Below, one piece after another: positions 52,023 to 61,298 of a DNA stretch of 64,000 bases. The notes under the pieces were generated by a model. That model saw only the letters and a program-made list of their open reading frames with translations, was not told the origin of the DNA and did not search any database. Position 1 is the stretch's first letter; each line of letters starts with the position of its first letter. Both the position numbers and the translations under genes were made by a program. The DNA is from Stagnihabitans tardus (GTDB lineage: Bacteria; Pseudomonadota; Alphaproteobacteria; Rhodobacterales; Rhodobacteraceae), in assembly GCF_009925085.1 (NCBI RefSeq), contig NZ_JAABNR010000004.1, positions 124,001 through 188,000 of the forward strand. Direction: 5' to 3'.

Positions 52023-52546
52023 CAGAAGGGCTCTTTCACGACGGGGATGCGGGCGCGGATGGCGGCGGTGAAGGCCTCCATCTCGGCGGGGGAAGCGAAG
52101 GCGGAGCTGGGGATCGGGAAGAAACTGACCCCGGGAGTGATGAGCAGGAGGCCGTCTGGGCCCGGAACGATGTCGCTGATGGCCGCCCAGGTCAGCTCGT
52201 GGCGGGCGAGGTCGCTTTGCAGGATCACGCCGCCATCCGACAGGCGGACCTGAAGCCGCCCGGTCAGGATGGGCGCTTGGGCAACGACCCCGGTCACGCT
52301 CCGGCTGCGGAACCGCAAGACACCAACCCACAAGAGAGCCAGGGCGACCAGGGGGAGCCACGCGGCCATCCTGGGGTCGATCAGCCCGAACTTGTGCAGA
52401 AGTGTCGGCAGTGTCAGGAGCAGCAAGGCCCCAAGGACCAGGAACAGGGGCGCCCAGCGGACCCCGCGCGGCATGCCACGTCGCCGCGCAAGCTTCATGG
52501 CCTTGGCCAGCGGATAGCCTTCCAGTGTGAAGGCCTTGGTCTCCAT
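52022..52546 (-). CDS. YcxB-like membrane protein between hisF and hisE
   Basis: The protein is 174 residues with two membrane spans ('WAPLFLVLGALLLLTLPTLL' and 'AAWLPLVALALLWVGVL') followed by a soluble domain 'LSDGGVILQSDLARHELTWAAISDIVPGPDGLLL' and '...FPIPSSAFASPAEMEAFTAAI', the YcxB-like C-terminal pattern. Function is unknown. It overlaps hisF and hisE by one base each (TGATG twice), so it is translated within the histidine series though it has no evident histidine role. Confidence 0.8.
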   Translation of the reverse strand: METKAFTLEGYPLAKAMKLARRRGMPRGVRWAPLFLVLGALLLLTLPTLLHKFGLIDPRMAAWLPLVALALLWVGVLRFRSRSVTGVVAQAPILTGRLQVRLSDGGVILQSDLARHELTWAAISDIVPGPDGLLLITPGVSFFPIPSSAFASPAEMEAFTAAIRARIPVVKEPF

Positions 52547-53304
52547 CACAGCCTCATCGCGATGCCGGCCTCGGCCATATGGGCTTTGGCCTGGGCAATC
52601 GTATAGGTGCCGAAGTGGAAGATGCTGGCGGCCAGGACGGCAGAGGCGCCGCCTTGGGTCACGCCCTCGACCAGGTGGTCGAGCGTGCCCACGCCGCCTG
52701 AGGCGATGACGGGGACGGGAACGGCGTCCGAGATGGCCCGGGTCAGGGGCAGGTTGTAGCCGCCCTTGGTGCCGTCGCGGTCCATGCTTGTCAGGAGGAT
52801 CTCTCCGGCGCCCTTCTCGGCCATCATCACGGCGAATTCCACCGCGTCGATGCCGGTCTCCTTGCGGCCGCCATGGGTGAAGATCTCCCACCGTCCCGGC
52901 GCCACGGTCTTGGCGTCGATGGCCACAACGATGCATTGGCTGCCGAAGCGGTCGGCGGCCTCGGCCACCACATCGGGGTTGGCGACGGCGGCGGAGTTGA
53001 AAGAGACCTTGTCGGCCCCGGCCAGAAGCAAGGCCCGCACGTCGTGGTGGGTGCGGACGCCCCCGCCCACGGTCAAGGGCATGAAGCACTGTTCCGCCGT
53101 CCGGGTCACCAGGTCGAACATCGTGCCGCGGTTCTCATGGGTGGCATGGATGTCGAGGAAACAGAGCTCGTCCGCCCCCGCCGCATCATAGGCGCGCGCG
53201 GCCTCCACGGGGTCGCCCGCATCGATCAGGTTGACGAAATTCACGCCCTTGACCACGCGGCCATCGGCGACATCGAGACAGGGGATGAGACGGGTTTTCA
53301 GCAT
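52546..53304 (-). CDS. hisF: Imidazole glycerol phosphate synthase, cyclase subunit
   Basis: The protein is 252 residues. The TIM barrel starts '[24 protein letters not shown]' with catalytic D11; the second catalytic Asp is in 'VAIDAKTV' and the phosphate loops are 'GGGVRTH' and '[10 protein letters not shown]'. It forms the cyclase half of IGP synthase with HisH. The ATG at 53304 gives the normal length. Confidence 0.97.
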   Translation of the reverse strand: MLKTRLIPCLDVADGRVVKGVNFVNLIDAGDPVEAARAYDAAGADELCFLDIHATHENRGTMFDLVTRTAEQCFMPLTVGGGVRTHHDVRALLLAGADKVSFNSAAVANPDVVAEAADRFGSQCIVVAIDAKTVAPGRWEIFTHGGRKETGIDAVEFAVMMAEKGAGEILLTSMDRDGTKGGYNLPLTRAISDAVPVPVIASGGVGTLDHLVEGVTQGGASAVLAASIFHFGTYTIAQAKAHMAEAGIAMRL

Positions 53305-53420
53305 GGGCAGGGGTATAGCCGGGGCAGCCCGGGCGGGGAAGGCGGAAAGATGCCGCCACGGTGCCAAAGGTCAGGCGCGCGGCCGATTTCATGGCAGACT
53401 GCGCGAAAACGGAGGATGCG

Positions 53421-54296
53421 ATGCGGTTTCTTCTGGCCTCGGCCTGCCTTGGGATCATCGCCTTCTGGGCCTCGGAGGTCTTCTTCTGGTCGATCCCGCA
53501 TCCGGATTTCGCCTTGGCCGATCAGGCGGTGACATGCCTCGCCTATATGTTCTGCGCCTCGGTGGCGCTTTATGTCGTGACGCGGGCGGGGGTGCAGGGG
53601 GTGAAGGCGGCTTTCCTCGGCGGCGCGGTGCTGGGCTATCTGGTCGAGGGCGCGGTGGTGGGGACCATGTATGACGCCTTCCCCTTCCAGCTGGTCTGGA
53701 CGCCCTTGGCCTGGCATGCGCTGATCTCGGGCGGGGTGGTGCTGGGGCTGGGGCGGGCGGGAGGCGCCTTGCAACGGTTGGGCCTGTGGCTGGGTCTGGG
53801 GGTCTTTGGCGCGGTTCTGGCGAGCTATTGGCCCAAGGAACACCCGATCCCGGGGCAGGAGGCGGTTCTGGCCTATCTGATGGGTTTTGGCGCGCTGGTG
53901 GTGGCGGCGCAATTGGCCTTGGATCGCATCGGGCCGCTGACGGCGCCGCCGCTTTGGGTCATGGCCTTGCCGGGGGGGCTGCTGGGGGCCTCCTGGGCGA
54001 TGCAGGGGGTGGCGACGCTGAGCCCCCTTCGGCTTTTGCTGCCCGTGATCCTGGCCGTGCTGGTTTGGCTGGCCTTCCGGGTCGGAGACCGCCAGCCGCT
54101 GCGCCTTGGCCCCTCGGGGGGCTGGCGGCATGGGCTTTTCCTGGTCACGCCGCTGGTGACGGCCATGCTGGGACGGCTGGCCTGGGATGCCTTCCCCGAA
54201 GGACTGGAGATCTGGCCCCTGGCCGTGGTGACCTGCCTCGTCGCGCTGATCTGGCTGGGGAGCCTGCTCAGGCCAGGGCTTTCAGCGCCTCGGTAA
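53421..54296 (+). CDS. Multi-spanning membrane protein of unknown function
   Basis: The protein is 291 residues with about eight hydrophobic spans ('[22 protein letters not shown]', '[10 protein letters not shown]...', '[12 protein letters not shown]', '[16 protein letters not shown]', '[15 protein letters not shown]', '[15 protein letters not shown]'). I do not recognise the family. GGAGGA precedes the ATG at 53421. It lies on the opposite strand to the his genes, and its last 29 bp overlap the end of hisA tail to tail. Confidence 0.75.
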   Translation: MRFLLASACLGIIAFWASEVFFWSIPHPDFALADQAVTCLAYMFCASVALYVVTRAGVQGVKAAFLGGAVLGYLVEGAVVGTMYDAFPFQLVWTPLAWHALISGGVVLGLGRAGGALQRLGLWLGLGVFGAVLASYWPKEHPIPGQEAVLAYLMGFGALVVAAQLALDRIGPLTAPPLWVMALPGGLLGASWAMQGVATLSPLRLLLPVILAVLVWLAFRVGDRQPLRLGPSGGWRHGLFLVTPLVTAMLGRLAWDAFPEGLEIWPLAVVTCLVALIWLGSLLRPGLSAPR

Positions 54297-54984
54297 GGTC
54301 GATGGCCCCGTCGTAAAGCGCGCGGCCCGAGATGGCGCCGGCGATGACGCCCGTGGCTTTCAGGGCGTGCAGGTCCGCCATCCGGGAGACGCCTCCGCTG
54401 GCGATGACGGGGATGGACACCGCGCGGGCGAGCGCCTCGGTCGCCTCGATGTTGGGGCCGCCCATGGCGCCGTCGCGGTCGATGTCGGTGTAGATGATGG
54501 CCGCGACGCCCGCATCTTCGAAGCTCCGGGCGAGGTCGGTGGCCTGGACATTGGTCTCCTCGGCCCAGCCCTTGGTGGCGACAAAGCCCTTGCGGGCGTC
54601 GATGCCCACGGCGACCTGTCCGGGGAAGGCCCGCGCCGCCTCGCGCACCAGGGCGGGGTTTTCGACCGCCACGGTGCCGAGGATCACGCGGGAGAGGCCC
54701 TTTTCCAGCCACATGGCGATGGTCGCCATATCCCGGATGCCGCCGCCAAGCTGCGTGGGCACCTTGATGGCCTTCAGGATCGCCTCGACCGCGGCGCCAT
54801 TCACCGGGGCGCCCGCGAAGGCGCCGTTGAGGTCGACAAGGTGCAGCCACTGGCAGCCCGCGTCCTGAAACTTCAGCGCCTGGGCGGCGGGGTCGTCGCC
54901 AAAGACGGTGGCCGCCGACATCTCGCCGCGCAAGAGCCGCACGCATTGGCCGTCCTTCAGGTCGATGGCGGGATAAAGGATCAT
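54268..54984 (-). CDS. hisA: Phosphoribosylformimino-5-aminoimidazole carboxamide ribotide isomerase
   Basis: The protein is 238 residues. '[20 protein letters not shown]' carries the catalytic D8; '[28 protein letters not shown]' and '[15 protein letters not shown]'-type phosphate loops are present. It isomerises ProFAR to PRFAR. GGAGG precedes the ATG. Its 3' end overlaps the plus-strand membrane protein gene by 29 bp. Confidence 0.96.
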   Translation of the reverse strand: MILYPAIDLKDGQCVRLLRGEMSAATVFGDDPAAQALKFQDAGCQWLHLVDLNGAFAGAPVNGAAVEAILKAIKVPTQLGGGIRDMATIAMWLEKGLSRVILGTVAVENPALVREAARAFPGQVAVGIDARKGFVATKGWAEETNVQATDLARSFEDAGVAAIIYTDIDRDGAMGGPNIEATEALARAVSIPVIASGGVSRMADLHALKATGVIAGAISGRALYDGAIDLTEALKALA

Positions 54985-55090
54985 GGCAGCCTCCATTTTG
55001 CGGCTGTTTAGGGGCCATGGCGGCGGGACGCAAGGTCACGCTTTACAGCCGGGCCCTGGCTGGTTCTCCTGTGGGCAAAGGGAGGATCAC

Positions 55091-55480
55091 ATGAAGACAC
55101 TGATACTGGTGCTGGCCCTGATGGGCGCGGGGGCGGCCATGGCCGATCCGGTCGAGGGGCTGTGGAAGACCAAGCCCGATGACAACGGCCACTTTGGCCA
55201 TGTGAAGATCGCGCCTTGCGGGACGGCGCTTTGCGGCACGCTGGTCAAGGCCTTTGACGAGACGGGCACGGCGCGCGAGAGCGAGCATATCGGCCGCCAG
55301 ATCGTCTGGGACATGGTGGCCGAGGGGGATGGCCTTTACGACGGCGGCCAGGTCTGGGCGCCGGACCGCGACAAGACCTATGTCGCCAAGATGAGCCTTG
55401 CGGGCGATGTGCTCTCGGTCTCGGGCTGCGTCATGGGCGGGCTGATCTGTCGGGCGCAGGACTGGACCCGGGTGAAATAG
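55091..55480 (+). CDS. DUF2147-family exported protein
   Basis: The protein is 129 residues. The signal peptide ends near 'GAAMA|DPVEG'. 'DPVEGLWKTKPDDNGHFGHVKIAPCGTALCGTLVKAF' and 'YDGGQVWAPDRDKTYVAKMSLAGDVLSVSGCVMGGLICRAQDWTRV' match DUF2147, a small periplasmic beta-barrel-like domain with paired cysteines; its role is unknown. GGAGG lies 6 bp upstream of the ATG. Confidence 0.88.
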   Translation: MKTLILVLALMGAGAAMADPVEGLWKTKPDDNGHFGHVKIAPCGTALCGTLVKAFDETGTARESEHIGRQIVWDMVAEGDGLYDGGQVWAPDRDKTYVAKMSLAGDVLSVSGCVMGGLICRAQDWTRVK

Positions 55481-55547
55481 GGCAGAGGTCGGTCCCGGGC
55501 TGGCTCTTGCGCGGGAAAGGGTTAGAACGGGGGCAAGGAGACTTGCC

Positions 55548-56942
55548 ATGACCGATGCCATTTCCGACGAGGCCCCCAGCCGCTGGGCCGATCTTGTGAC
55601 GCCCCGGCACCTGGCGGCCACGGTGACCGTGGCGCTTGGCGTGGTGCTTTTCGCCTTCAACGCCTTTGTCGTGGCGACGGCCCTGCCTGCGGCCGTCTCT
55701 GATTTCGGCGGGCGGGAGTGGCTGGCCTGGGCCACATCGCTTTACATCATCGCAAGCATGCTCTCGGGGCCCTCGGCGGCGGCGGGGATGCACCGGCTGG
55801 GGGCGCGGCGGCTGTTCATGCTGGCGGGGGTCGTGTTCCTGGGCGGCACGCTGATGGCGGCCTTTGCGCCGGGGATGGGCTGGCTTCTGGCCGGGCGGAC
55901 CTTGCAGGGCTTTGGAGCGGGCTTCATCGAATCGGGCTGTTACGTCCTGATCCCGCAGCTTTTTCCGCCGCGCCTGATCCCGCGGGTCTTCGGGGTCGAG
56001 GCCGTGGCCTGGGCCGTGGCGGCCTTTGGCGCGCCGGCCCTGGCGGGGTGGCTGGCCGAGGTCGCCTCCTGGCGCTGGGCGCTTCTTACGGCGGTGCCCA
56101 TGGCGCTGGTCTTCCTGGCGCTGGTGCCCAGGGTGGTGAGCAATGCCAAGGGTGCGGACCAGGCGCCGGGGCTGCCCCTGGTGCCGCTTTTGGGCTGTGC
56201 GGCGGGGATGGGGCTGGTTCTGGTCTCGGATGGTGCGGGCTGGATGGCGGCGCCGCTTTTGGCCTTGGGGCTTGCGCTCTTCGTCCTGGTGATCCGGGCG
56301 GATGGGCGGGCCGAGGTCCGGCTTTTCCCGCGCGGGGCCTTTGGCCTGGGCGCCCTGGGCCTTGGGCTTTGGCTCGCGCTCTTGATGCCCTTGTCGCAAT
56401 CGGCGGGCTCGGTCTTCTTGTCATACGGCTTGCAGATGCTCTGGGGCTGGACGCCGATCCTCGCGGGGCTCGAGGCCACGGTCCTTGCCATCAGCTGGTC
56501 GGGGATGCAGACCCTTGCGGCAAGCATCGGCGGAGACCGCAGGCGCCTGGTGATCTGGGGGGCGGGGCTTCTGGTCCTGGGGCAGGGGGCGATGCTGGCG
56601 GCCTTTTGGGCCACCTCGGCGCCCCTGATGCTGGCGGGGCAGCTGGTGACCGGAGCGGCCTTTGGTCTGTCCTGGGGCGCGCTGAGCCAGATGGTCATGG
56701 AAGAGGCGGGGGCGGAGCGCGACGTGGCCTCGGGGCTTTTGCCGGTGGTCATGTCGGCCGGTTACGGCATCGGCGCCGCGCTTTACGGGCTGGCGGCCAA
56801 TCTCGCGGGCTTTGGCCTGGCCGAGGGGGAGGCCTTGCGCCTGGTGCTTCTGGTCGTCTTCGGCCTGAGCTTCGTCCTGGCCCTGGCGAGCCTGGCCCCA
56901 GCCTGGGGCCTCAGGGCTTCCAGGCGAGGAAATTCGCGATAA
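55548..56942 (+). CDS. MFS transporter
   Basis: The protein is 464 residues with 12 to 14 membrane spans. 'VATALPAAVSDFGGREWLAWATSLYIIASMLSGPSAAAGMHRLGARRLFMLAGVVFLGGTLMAAFAP' is the DHA-type N-terminal half with the motif A-like loop, and 'RTLQGFGAGFIESGCYVLIPQLFPPRLIPRVFG' is motif B-like. It is probably a proton-driven exporter; the substrate is unknown. Its 3' end overlaps the end of hisH tail to tail by 32 bp. Confidence 0.88.
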   Translation: MTDAISDEAPSRWADLVTPRHLAATVTVALGVVLFAFNAFVVATALPAAVSDFGGREWLAWATSLYIIASMLSGPSAAAGMHRLGARRLFMLAGVVFLGGTLMAAFAPGMGWLLAGRTLQGFGAGFIESGCYVLIPQLFPPRLIPRVFGVEAVAWAVAAFGAPALAGWLAEVASWRWALLTAVPMALVFLALVPRVVSNAKGADQAPGLPLVPLLGCAAGMGLVLVSDGAGWMAAPLLALGLALFVLVIRADGRAEVRLFPRGAFGLGALGLGLWLALLMPLSQSAGSVFLSYGLQMLWGWTPILAGLEATVLAISWSGMQTLAASIGGDRRRLVIWGAGLLVLGQGAMLAAFWATSAPLMLAGQLVTGAAFGLSWGALSQMVMEEAGAERDVASGLLPVVMSAGYGIGAALYGLAANLAGFGLAEGEALRLVLLVVFGLSFVLALASLAPAWGLRASRRGNSR

Positions 56943-57546
56943 GCCGCAAGCCCGCAGCTTGCGATTTCTCGGGGTGGAACTGGGTGCCGAAGAGATTGTC
57001 GCGGCCGACGATGGCCGTGACCTCGCCCGCATAGTCGACATGGGCGAGGCGGTGGGCGGGGTTGGCCACCTTGAAGTGATAGGAATGGACGAAATAGGCG
57101 TGATCGCCGGTCGAGAGCCCCGCAAGGCAGGGGTGCGGGTGGTCGAGGATCAGGTCGTTCCAGCCCATATGCGGGACCTTGAGGCCCGGGTCGGAGGGGG
57201 TGATCTTCGTGACCTCTCCGCCGATCCAGTCGAAGCCCGGGGTGGGTTCATATTCCAGTCCGCGCGTCGCCAGCATCTGCATGCCGATGCAGATGCCCAT
57301 GAAGGGGCGGGCCTTTCGCGTCACGGCCTCGTCGATCGCCTCGAACAGCCCGCCGTGCTCGCCCAAGGCCTTGCGGCAGGCGGGGAAGGCGCCGTCGCCC
57401 GGCAGGACGATGCGGTCGGCCCGCGCCACGTCCTCAGGCCGCGAGGAGACGAGGATTTCGCCTGACGTCTCTGCCGCCATGCGCTCGAAGGCCTTTTGGG
57501 CGGAGTGCAGGTTGCCGGAATCGTAGTCTACGAGGACGGTGAGCAT
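56911..57546 (-). CDS. hisH: Imidazole glycerol phosphate synthase, glutaminase subunit
   Basis: The protein is 211 residues. The class I glutamine amidotransferase triad is C86 ('MGICIGMQML'), H191 and E193 ('GTQFHPEKSQ'). It supplies ammonia to HisF. It lies 66 bp after hisB, separated from it by a repeat motif, and overlaps the plus-strand MFS gene end by 32 bp. Confidence 0.96.
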   Translation of the reverse strand: MLTVLVDYDSGNLHSAQKAFERMAAETSGEILVSSRPEDVARADRIVLPGDGAFPACRKALGEHGGLFEAIDEAVTRKARPFMGICIGMQMLATRGLEYEPTPGFDWIGGEVTKITPSDPGLKVPHMGWNDLILDHPHPCLAGLSTGDHAYFVHSYHFKVANPAHRLAHVDYAGEVTAIVGRDNLFGTQFHPEKSQAAGLRLIANFLAWKP

Positions 57547-57574
57547 TCGGATGCCTTATCGCGGGCGGATGCCG

Positions 57575-57612
57575 GGGCCTCCGGCGGGAGATATTTGGGC
57601 CAAATTGAAAGA
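57575..57612 (+). repeat. ATATTTGG-motif element between hisB and hisH
   Basis: GGCCTCCGGCGGGAGATATT, then TGGGCCAAATTGAAAG. The motif is read on the plus strand although both flanking genes are on the minus strand, so here it is antisense to the his message. Confidence 0.78.
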
Positions 57613-58197
57613 CTAGAGCGCGCCCTTGGTGGAGGGGAGGGCGTCGTTCCTGGGGTCTTTCTCGACGGCCATGCGCAGGCTCTTCGCCACGGATTTGAAG
57701 GCGGCCTCGGCGATGTGGTGGGAGTTGATCCCGTGGCGGCGGTCGATATGCAGCGTGATGCCGCCATGGGTGGCAATGGCCTGGAAGAACTCGCGCACCA
57801 GTTCGGTGTCGAAAGTGCCGATCTTTTGGGTCGGGAAGCCCAAGTCGCAGATCAGGTAGGGCCGCGCCGAGAGATCCAGCGCGCAAGTCACCTGGGCGTC
57901 ATCCATGGCCAGCGCGAAATGGCCATAGCGGCGGATGCCCTTCTTGTCGCCCAGAGCCTTGACCAGGGCTTGGCCGATGGCGATGCCGGTATCCTCGACC
58001 GTGTGGTGGTCGTCGATATGCAGGTCGCCCTTGGCGCGGATCACCATGTCGATGAGGCTGTGCTTGGCCAATTGATCCAGCATGTGGTCGAAGAAGCCGA
58101 CCCCGGTCTGGATATCCGACTTGCCGGTGCCATCCAGGTCGAGCGTCACCTCGATGGAGGTCTCATGGGTCTTGCGGGTGATCGTGGCCTGGCGCAT
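57613..58197 (-). CDS. hisB: Imidazoleglycerol-phosphate dehydratase
   Basis: The protein is 194 residues, the monofunctional bacterial form without a phosphatase domain. '[21 protein letters not shown]', '[21 protein letters not shown]', '[16 protein letters not shown]' and '[19 protein letters not shown]' carry the manganese-binding His/Glu clusters. It makes imidazole acetol phosphate. AAGGAG precedes the ATG. It is the first gene of the minus-strand his series. Confidence 0.97.
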   Translation of the reverse strand: MRQATITRKTHETSIEVTLDLDGTGKSDIQTGVGFFDHMLDQLAKHSLIDMVIRAKGDLHIDDHHTVEDTGIAIGQALVKALGDKKGIRRYGHFALAMDDAQVTCALDLSARPYLICDLGFPTQKIGTFDTELVREFFQAIATHGGITLHIDRRHGINSHHIAEAAFKSVAKSLRMAVEKDPRNDALPSTKGAL

Positions 58198-58296
58198 GGG
58201 GCTCTCCTTTGGGGCTGCTTATAGGGCGCAGAGGGGGCGCTGAAAAGGCTGGAAAGACGGGTGATTCTGGGGTCAAGTGAGGGTGGAGGATCCCAG

Positions 58297-59238
58297 ATGC
58301 CCTTTCCCGACCTTTCCCCTGACGTGGTGGCCGAATATCGCAGCGATGCGCGGGCGCCCGAGGATTTCGATGCCTTTTGGAGCGGGACATTGGCCGGGGC
58401 GCGCGGCGACCTGGGGTTGACGGTCACGCCGGTCGAGGATGGCCCGGTGTTTCAGGTCAGCGATGTCAGTTATCGCGGCTTTGGCGGGCATGAGGTCAAG
58501 GGCTGGCTGATTGCCCCGCCCGGGGCCTCTTCGGTCGTTGTGAAGTTTATCGGCTATAACGGCGGGCGGTCTTTTGCGCATGAGCATCTCTTCTGGCCCT
58601 CCACGGGGCGGGCGGTGCTGGTGATGGACACGCGGGGCCAGGGGAGCGGCTGGGCGCCGGGGGCGACGCCGGACCCGGTGGGGTCGGACCCCGCCCACGC
58701 GGGCTTCATGACCAGGGGCATCCTGCGGCGCGAGGATTACTTCTACCGCAGGGTCTTTACCGATGCGGTGCGGGCGGTCGAGGCGGCCTTTACGCTTTAC
58801 CCAAGGGTTGCGGTGGCGGGGGGGAGCCAGGGCGGGGGGATCAGCCTGGCCGTGGCGGGACTGGTGCCGGGGCTGTCGGCGGTCATGCCCGATGTGCCCT
58901 ATCTCTGCGACTTCTGGCGCGGGGTGACGGTGGCGACGCGCGATCCCTACCTTGAAATCGCGCGCTATCTCGCTGTCCATCGCGGGGCGGAGGAGGCGGT
59001 CTTCCGCACGCTCTCCTACTTCGACGGCGTGCATTTCGCGGCCCGTGCCACGGCGCCCGCGCTCTTTTCGGTGGGGATCATGGACACGATCTGCCCGCCC
59101 TCGACCGTCTACGGCGCCTATAACGCCTATGCCGCGCCCAAGCAGATGGCGCGCTACACGTTCAACGACCACGAGGGCGGCGGGCCGTTCCAGGAAATGC
59201 GGCAGAAGGATTGGCTGGCGGGGGTGATGCCCGCCTGA
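58297..59238 (+). CDS. Acetyl xylan esterase (AXE1 family) alpha/beta hydrolase
   Basis: The protein is 313 residues. It opens 'FPDLSPDVVAEYRSDARAPEDFDAFWSGTLAGAR', as in AXE1/cephalosporin-C deacetylases (CE7). The nucleophile elbow is GGSQGG at 175-180 with S177, then D263 ('GIMDTICPP') and H292 ('NDHEGGG'). The oxyanion-side 'RGQGSG' motif (family RGQ) is present. It removes acetyl groups from xylo-oligosaccharides or similar sugars; with no signal peptide it acts inside the cell on imported sugars. It heads a four-gene run and GGAGGA precedes the ATG. Confidence 0.88.
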   Translation: MPFPDLSPDVVAEYRSDARAPEDFDAFWSGTLAGARGDLGLTVTPVEDGPVFQVSDVSYRGFGGHEVKGWLIAPPGASSVVVKFIGYNGGRSFAHEHLFWPSTGRAVLVMDTRGQGSGWAPGATPDPVGSDPAHAGFMTRGILRREDYFYRRVFTDAVRAVEAAFTLYPRVAVAGGSQGGGISLAVAGLVPGLSAVMPDVPYLCDFWRGVTVATRDPYLEIARYLAVHRGAEEAVFRTLSYFDGVHFAARATAPALFSVGIMDTICPPSTVYGAYNAYAAPKQMARYTFNDHEGGGPFQEMRQKDWLAGVMPA

Positions 59239-59271
59239 TTTTCGCTGCCTGAGGGGAGTTTCGGGGGGAGA

Positions 59272-60303
59272 ATGAGCACGATCATGACGGAAAGCCGCGC
59301 CTTCTGGGAGGAGGTGGTGCGGCCCGCCCTGGCAGGGTTCCCGCTGGACCAGATGGCGGCGGGCTTTTTCGGCTATGGGTCCGATGTGCTGGGGCTGGAT
59401 GACCAGTATTCCATCGATCACCACTGGGGCCTGCGGGTCAATATCCTTCTGCCCCAGGCGCTTATGGATCAGGTCCCGGCGTTGGAGGCGGCTTTGGAGG
59501 CGCTTCCGACCCATTGGCGCGGCCGCGAGCTGGGGGTGATGTATTCGAAGACGCGGGGCGTGACGGTGGCTTCCCTGGAACACCACCTTCTCTCCACCAT
59601 CGGGCTGGACCACCCGCCCGCGACCCTGGCCGAGTGGCTCTCGATCCCCGAAGAGGACGTCACCCATGTCGTGGCCGGAGAGGTCTGGCATGACCCCTCG
59701 GGCCGCTTCTCGGCGGTGCGGGCCGCCTTGGAGGCCTATTACCCCGAACCTGTCCGCCTGCGCCGCCTCGCCCATTGGAGCCGCTATTTCTCCGGCATGG
59801 GCGTCTATGCCCTGAAGCGCGCCATCCTGCGGGAGAACTGGCTTTACGCCTCCACCACCTTTGCCCGCTCCTTGCGTTGGGGCGTGCAGATGGCCTTCCT
59901 TCTGGACCGCCAATACTACCCCTACGACAAATGGCTGACCGTCGCCTTCCACCGCTTGCCGCGCATGGGGCCGCGCCTTGCCGCCATCGTCGAGGAAGCG
60001 CCAAGGCTGGAGACGCCTTGGGCGCGGAAACTGGAGCTCTTGCACCAGATGTCGGATATCCTCGACCAAGCCATGGTCGAGGATGGGCTGATCGCGCCCC
60101 ATCCGAAATACAAGGTCTCTGACACCTCGGGCTATCGCCTCCTCGAGGCGGCCTATGCCGAGCTGATCCAGAAATGCCCCGCCGAAATTCAGGGCCTGAT
60201 CCCGCAATGGGAGCAGGTCCATTGGGAAAGCTTCCATTCGGGCTTTGTGGCCCAGGTGGATTTGGCCGACTGGCGCCATATGCTGGTCTTGGAGGAAGAA
60301 TGA
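59272..60303 (+). CDS. DUF4037-family nucleotidyltransferase-like protein
   Basis: The protein is 343 residues. The N-terminal segment 'AAGFFGYGSDVLGLDDQYSIDHHWGLRV' has the nucleotidyltransferase-type Gly-Ser (36-37) and a D-H-x-W-G box (49-53), which is the DUF4037 signature, though the usual D-H-D-W-G reads D-H-H-W-G. The C-terminal part is helical. Function is unknown. It overlaps the following UroD-like gene by 4 bp (ATGA), so the two are probably co-translated. Confidence 0.78.
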   Translation: MSTIMTESRAFWEEVVRPALAGFPLDQMAAGFFGYGSDVLGLDDQYSIDHHWGLRVNILLPQALMDQVPALEAALEALPTHWRGRELGVMYSKTRGVTVASLEHHLLSTIGLDHPPATLAEWLSIPEEDVTHVVAGEVWHDPSGRFSAVRAALEAYYPEPVRLRRLAHWSRYFSGMGVYALKRAILRENWLYASTTFARSLRWGVQMAFLLDRQYYPYDKWLTVAFHRLPRMGPRLAAIVEEAPRLETPWARKLELLHQMSDILDQAMVEDGLIAPHPKYKVSDTSGYRLLEAAYAELIQKCPAEIQGLIPQWEQVHWESFHSGFVAQVDLADWRHMLVLEEE

Positions 60304-61298
60304 CGCTTTCGATGAATGGCCGGGATCGGGTGCTGGCCACCCTTGCAAGAAAGCCCGTCGACCGCACGCCGATCGACTGCTGGCTCTATCAGAAGCAATT
60401 CGTGGAACGGCTGGCCGCGGATTACGGCCCGCGCGAGAAGTTCATCGAGGAATTCGGCGTCGATGTCTTTGTGGGCCTCATGCCCTATCCCAACCAATAC
60501 GGGAAGCGCTTCGATATCTCCGAACTGGCCTCGGTCCCCCTGGAGGATCCGCGCGATCCGAAATGGCTGGGGTTCAGCGACTGGAACTATGACTTCGGCG
60601 GGGTGAATATCCGCACGGCGCTCGCCGATCACCATGGGAAAAGGGCGGTGCTGGCCCATGTCTGGGGGATGGTCGAGGGGACCTCCTCCTTCCTCGGGAT
60701 CGAGAATTGCTGGATGCATCTCGGCGGCCAGCCCGACAAGATGGCCGCCCATTTCGACCGCTATGCCGATTGGCTTTGCGTCCAGGTCGAGGAACTGGTC
60801 GCGGCGGGGGTCGACATGATGACGCTCTCGGACGACTGGGGCTCGAATGGCACGATGCTCTTCAACCCCAAGGCCTGGAGGAAGCTGATCAAGCCCTATG
60901 CCGGGCGCGTCGTGGCCCATGCGAAAAGCCTCGGCTTGCCGGTCAACCTGCATTCCGACGGCTATATCCTGCAGATCGTCGATGACGTGATCGAGATGGG
61001 GTTTTCCTCCTGGCATCCGGTGCAGGAGAGCGCAGGCATCGACCCCGCCGAGGTCAAGGCCAAGTGGGGCGACAAGATCACCATTTACGGCAGCCTCGAC
61101 GTGGTCGATGGGCTCTTGAAATACGACGGGGATGAGCTGGACGAATATATCACCCAGCGCTTCCACATCTATGCGCCTGGCGGCGGCTTCATCTTCAACG
61201 GCGGGCATTTCATCCAGCCCGATATCCCGCCCATGCGCCTCGTGCGGGCCTACCGCCTGGTCAATGAGCTGGCCGCGAAATACCGGACCTTGCAGTGA
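60300..61298 (+). CDS. Uroporphyrinogen decarboxylase superfamily protein (not HemE)
   Basis: The protein is 332 residues with the UroD TIM-barrel: 'SMNGRDRVLATLARKPVDRTPIDCWLY', 'VDMMTLSDDWGSNGTMLFNPKAWRKLIKPY', 'GGGFIFNGGHFIQPDIP'. Zinc methyltransferases of this superfamily (MtaA-type) carry H-x-C-G; here the place reads H218-S-D-G ('NLHSDGYILQIV'), so the zinc cysteine is absent. It also lacks the N-terminal arginines of true HemE. The reaction is unknown. Flanking genes act on sugars. It overlaps both neighbours by 4 bp. Confidence 0.82.
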   Translation: MTLSMNGRDRVLATLARKPVDRTPIDCWLYQKQFVERLAADYGPREKFIEEFGVDVFVGLMPYPNQYGKRFDISELASVPLEDPRDPKWLGFSDWNYDFGGVNIRTALADHHGKRAVLAHVWGMVEGTSSFLGIENCWMHLGGQPDKMAAHFDRYADWLCVQVEELVAAGVDMMTLSDDWGSNGTMLFNPKAWRKLIKPYAGRVVAHAKSLGLPVNLHSDGYILQIVDDVIEMGFSSWHPVQESAGIDPAEVKAKWGDKITIYGSLDVVDGLLKYDGDELDEYITQRFHIYAPGGGFIFNGGHFIQPDIPPMRLVRAYRLVNELAAKYRTLQ

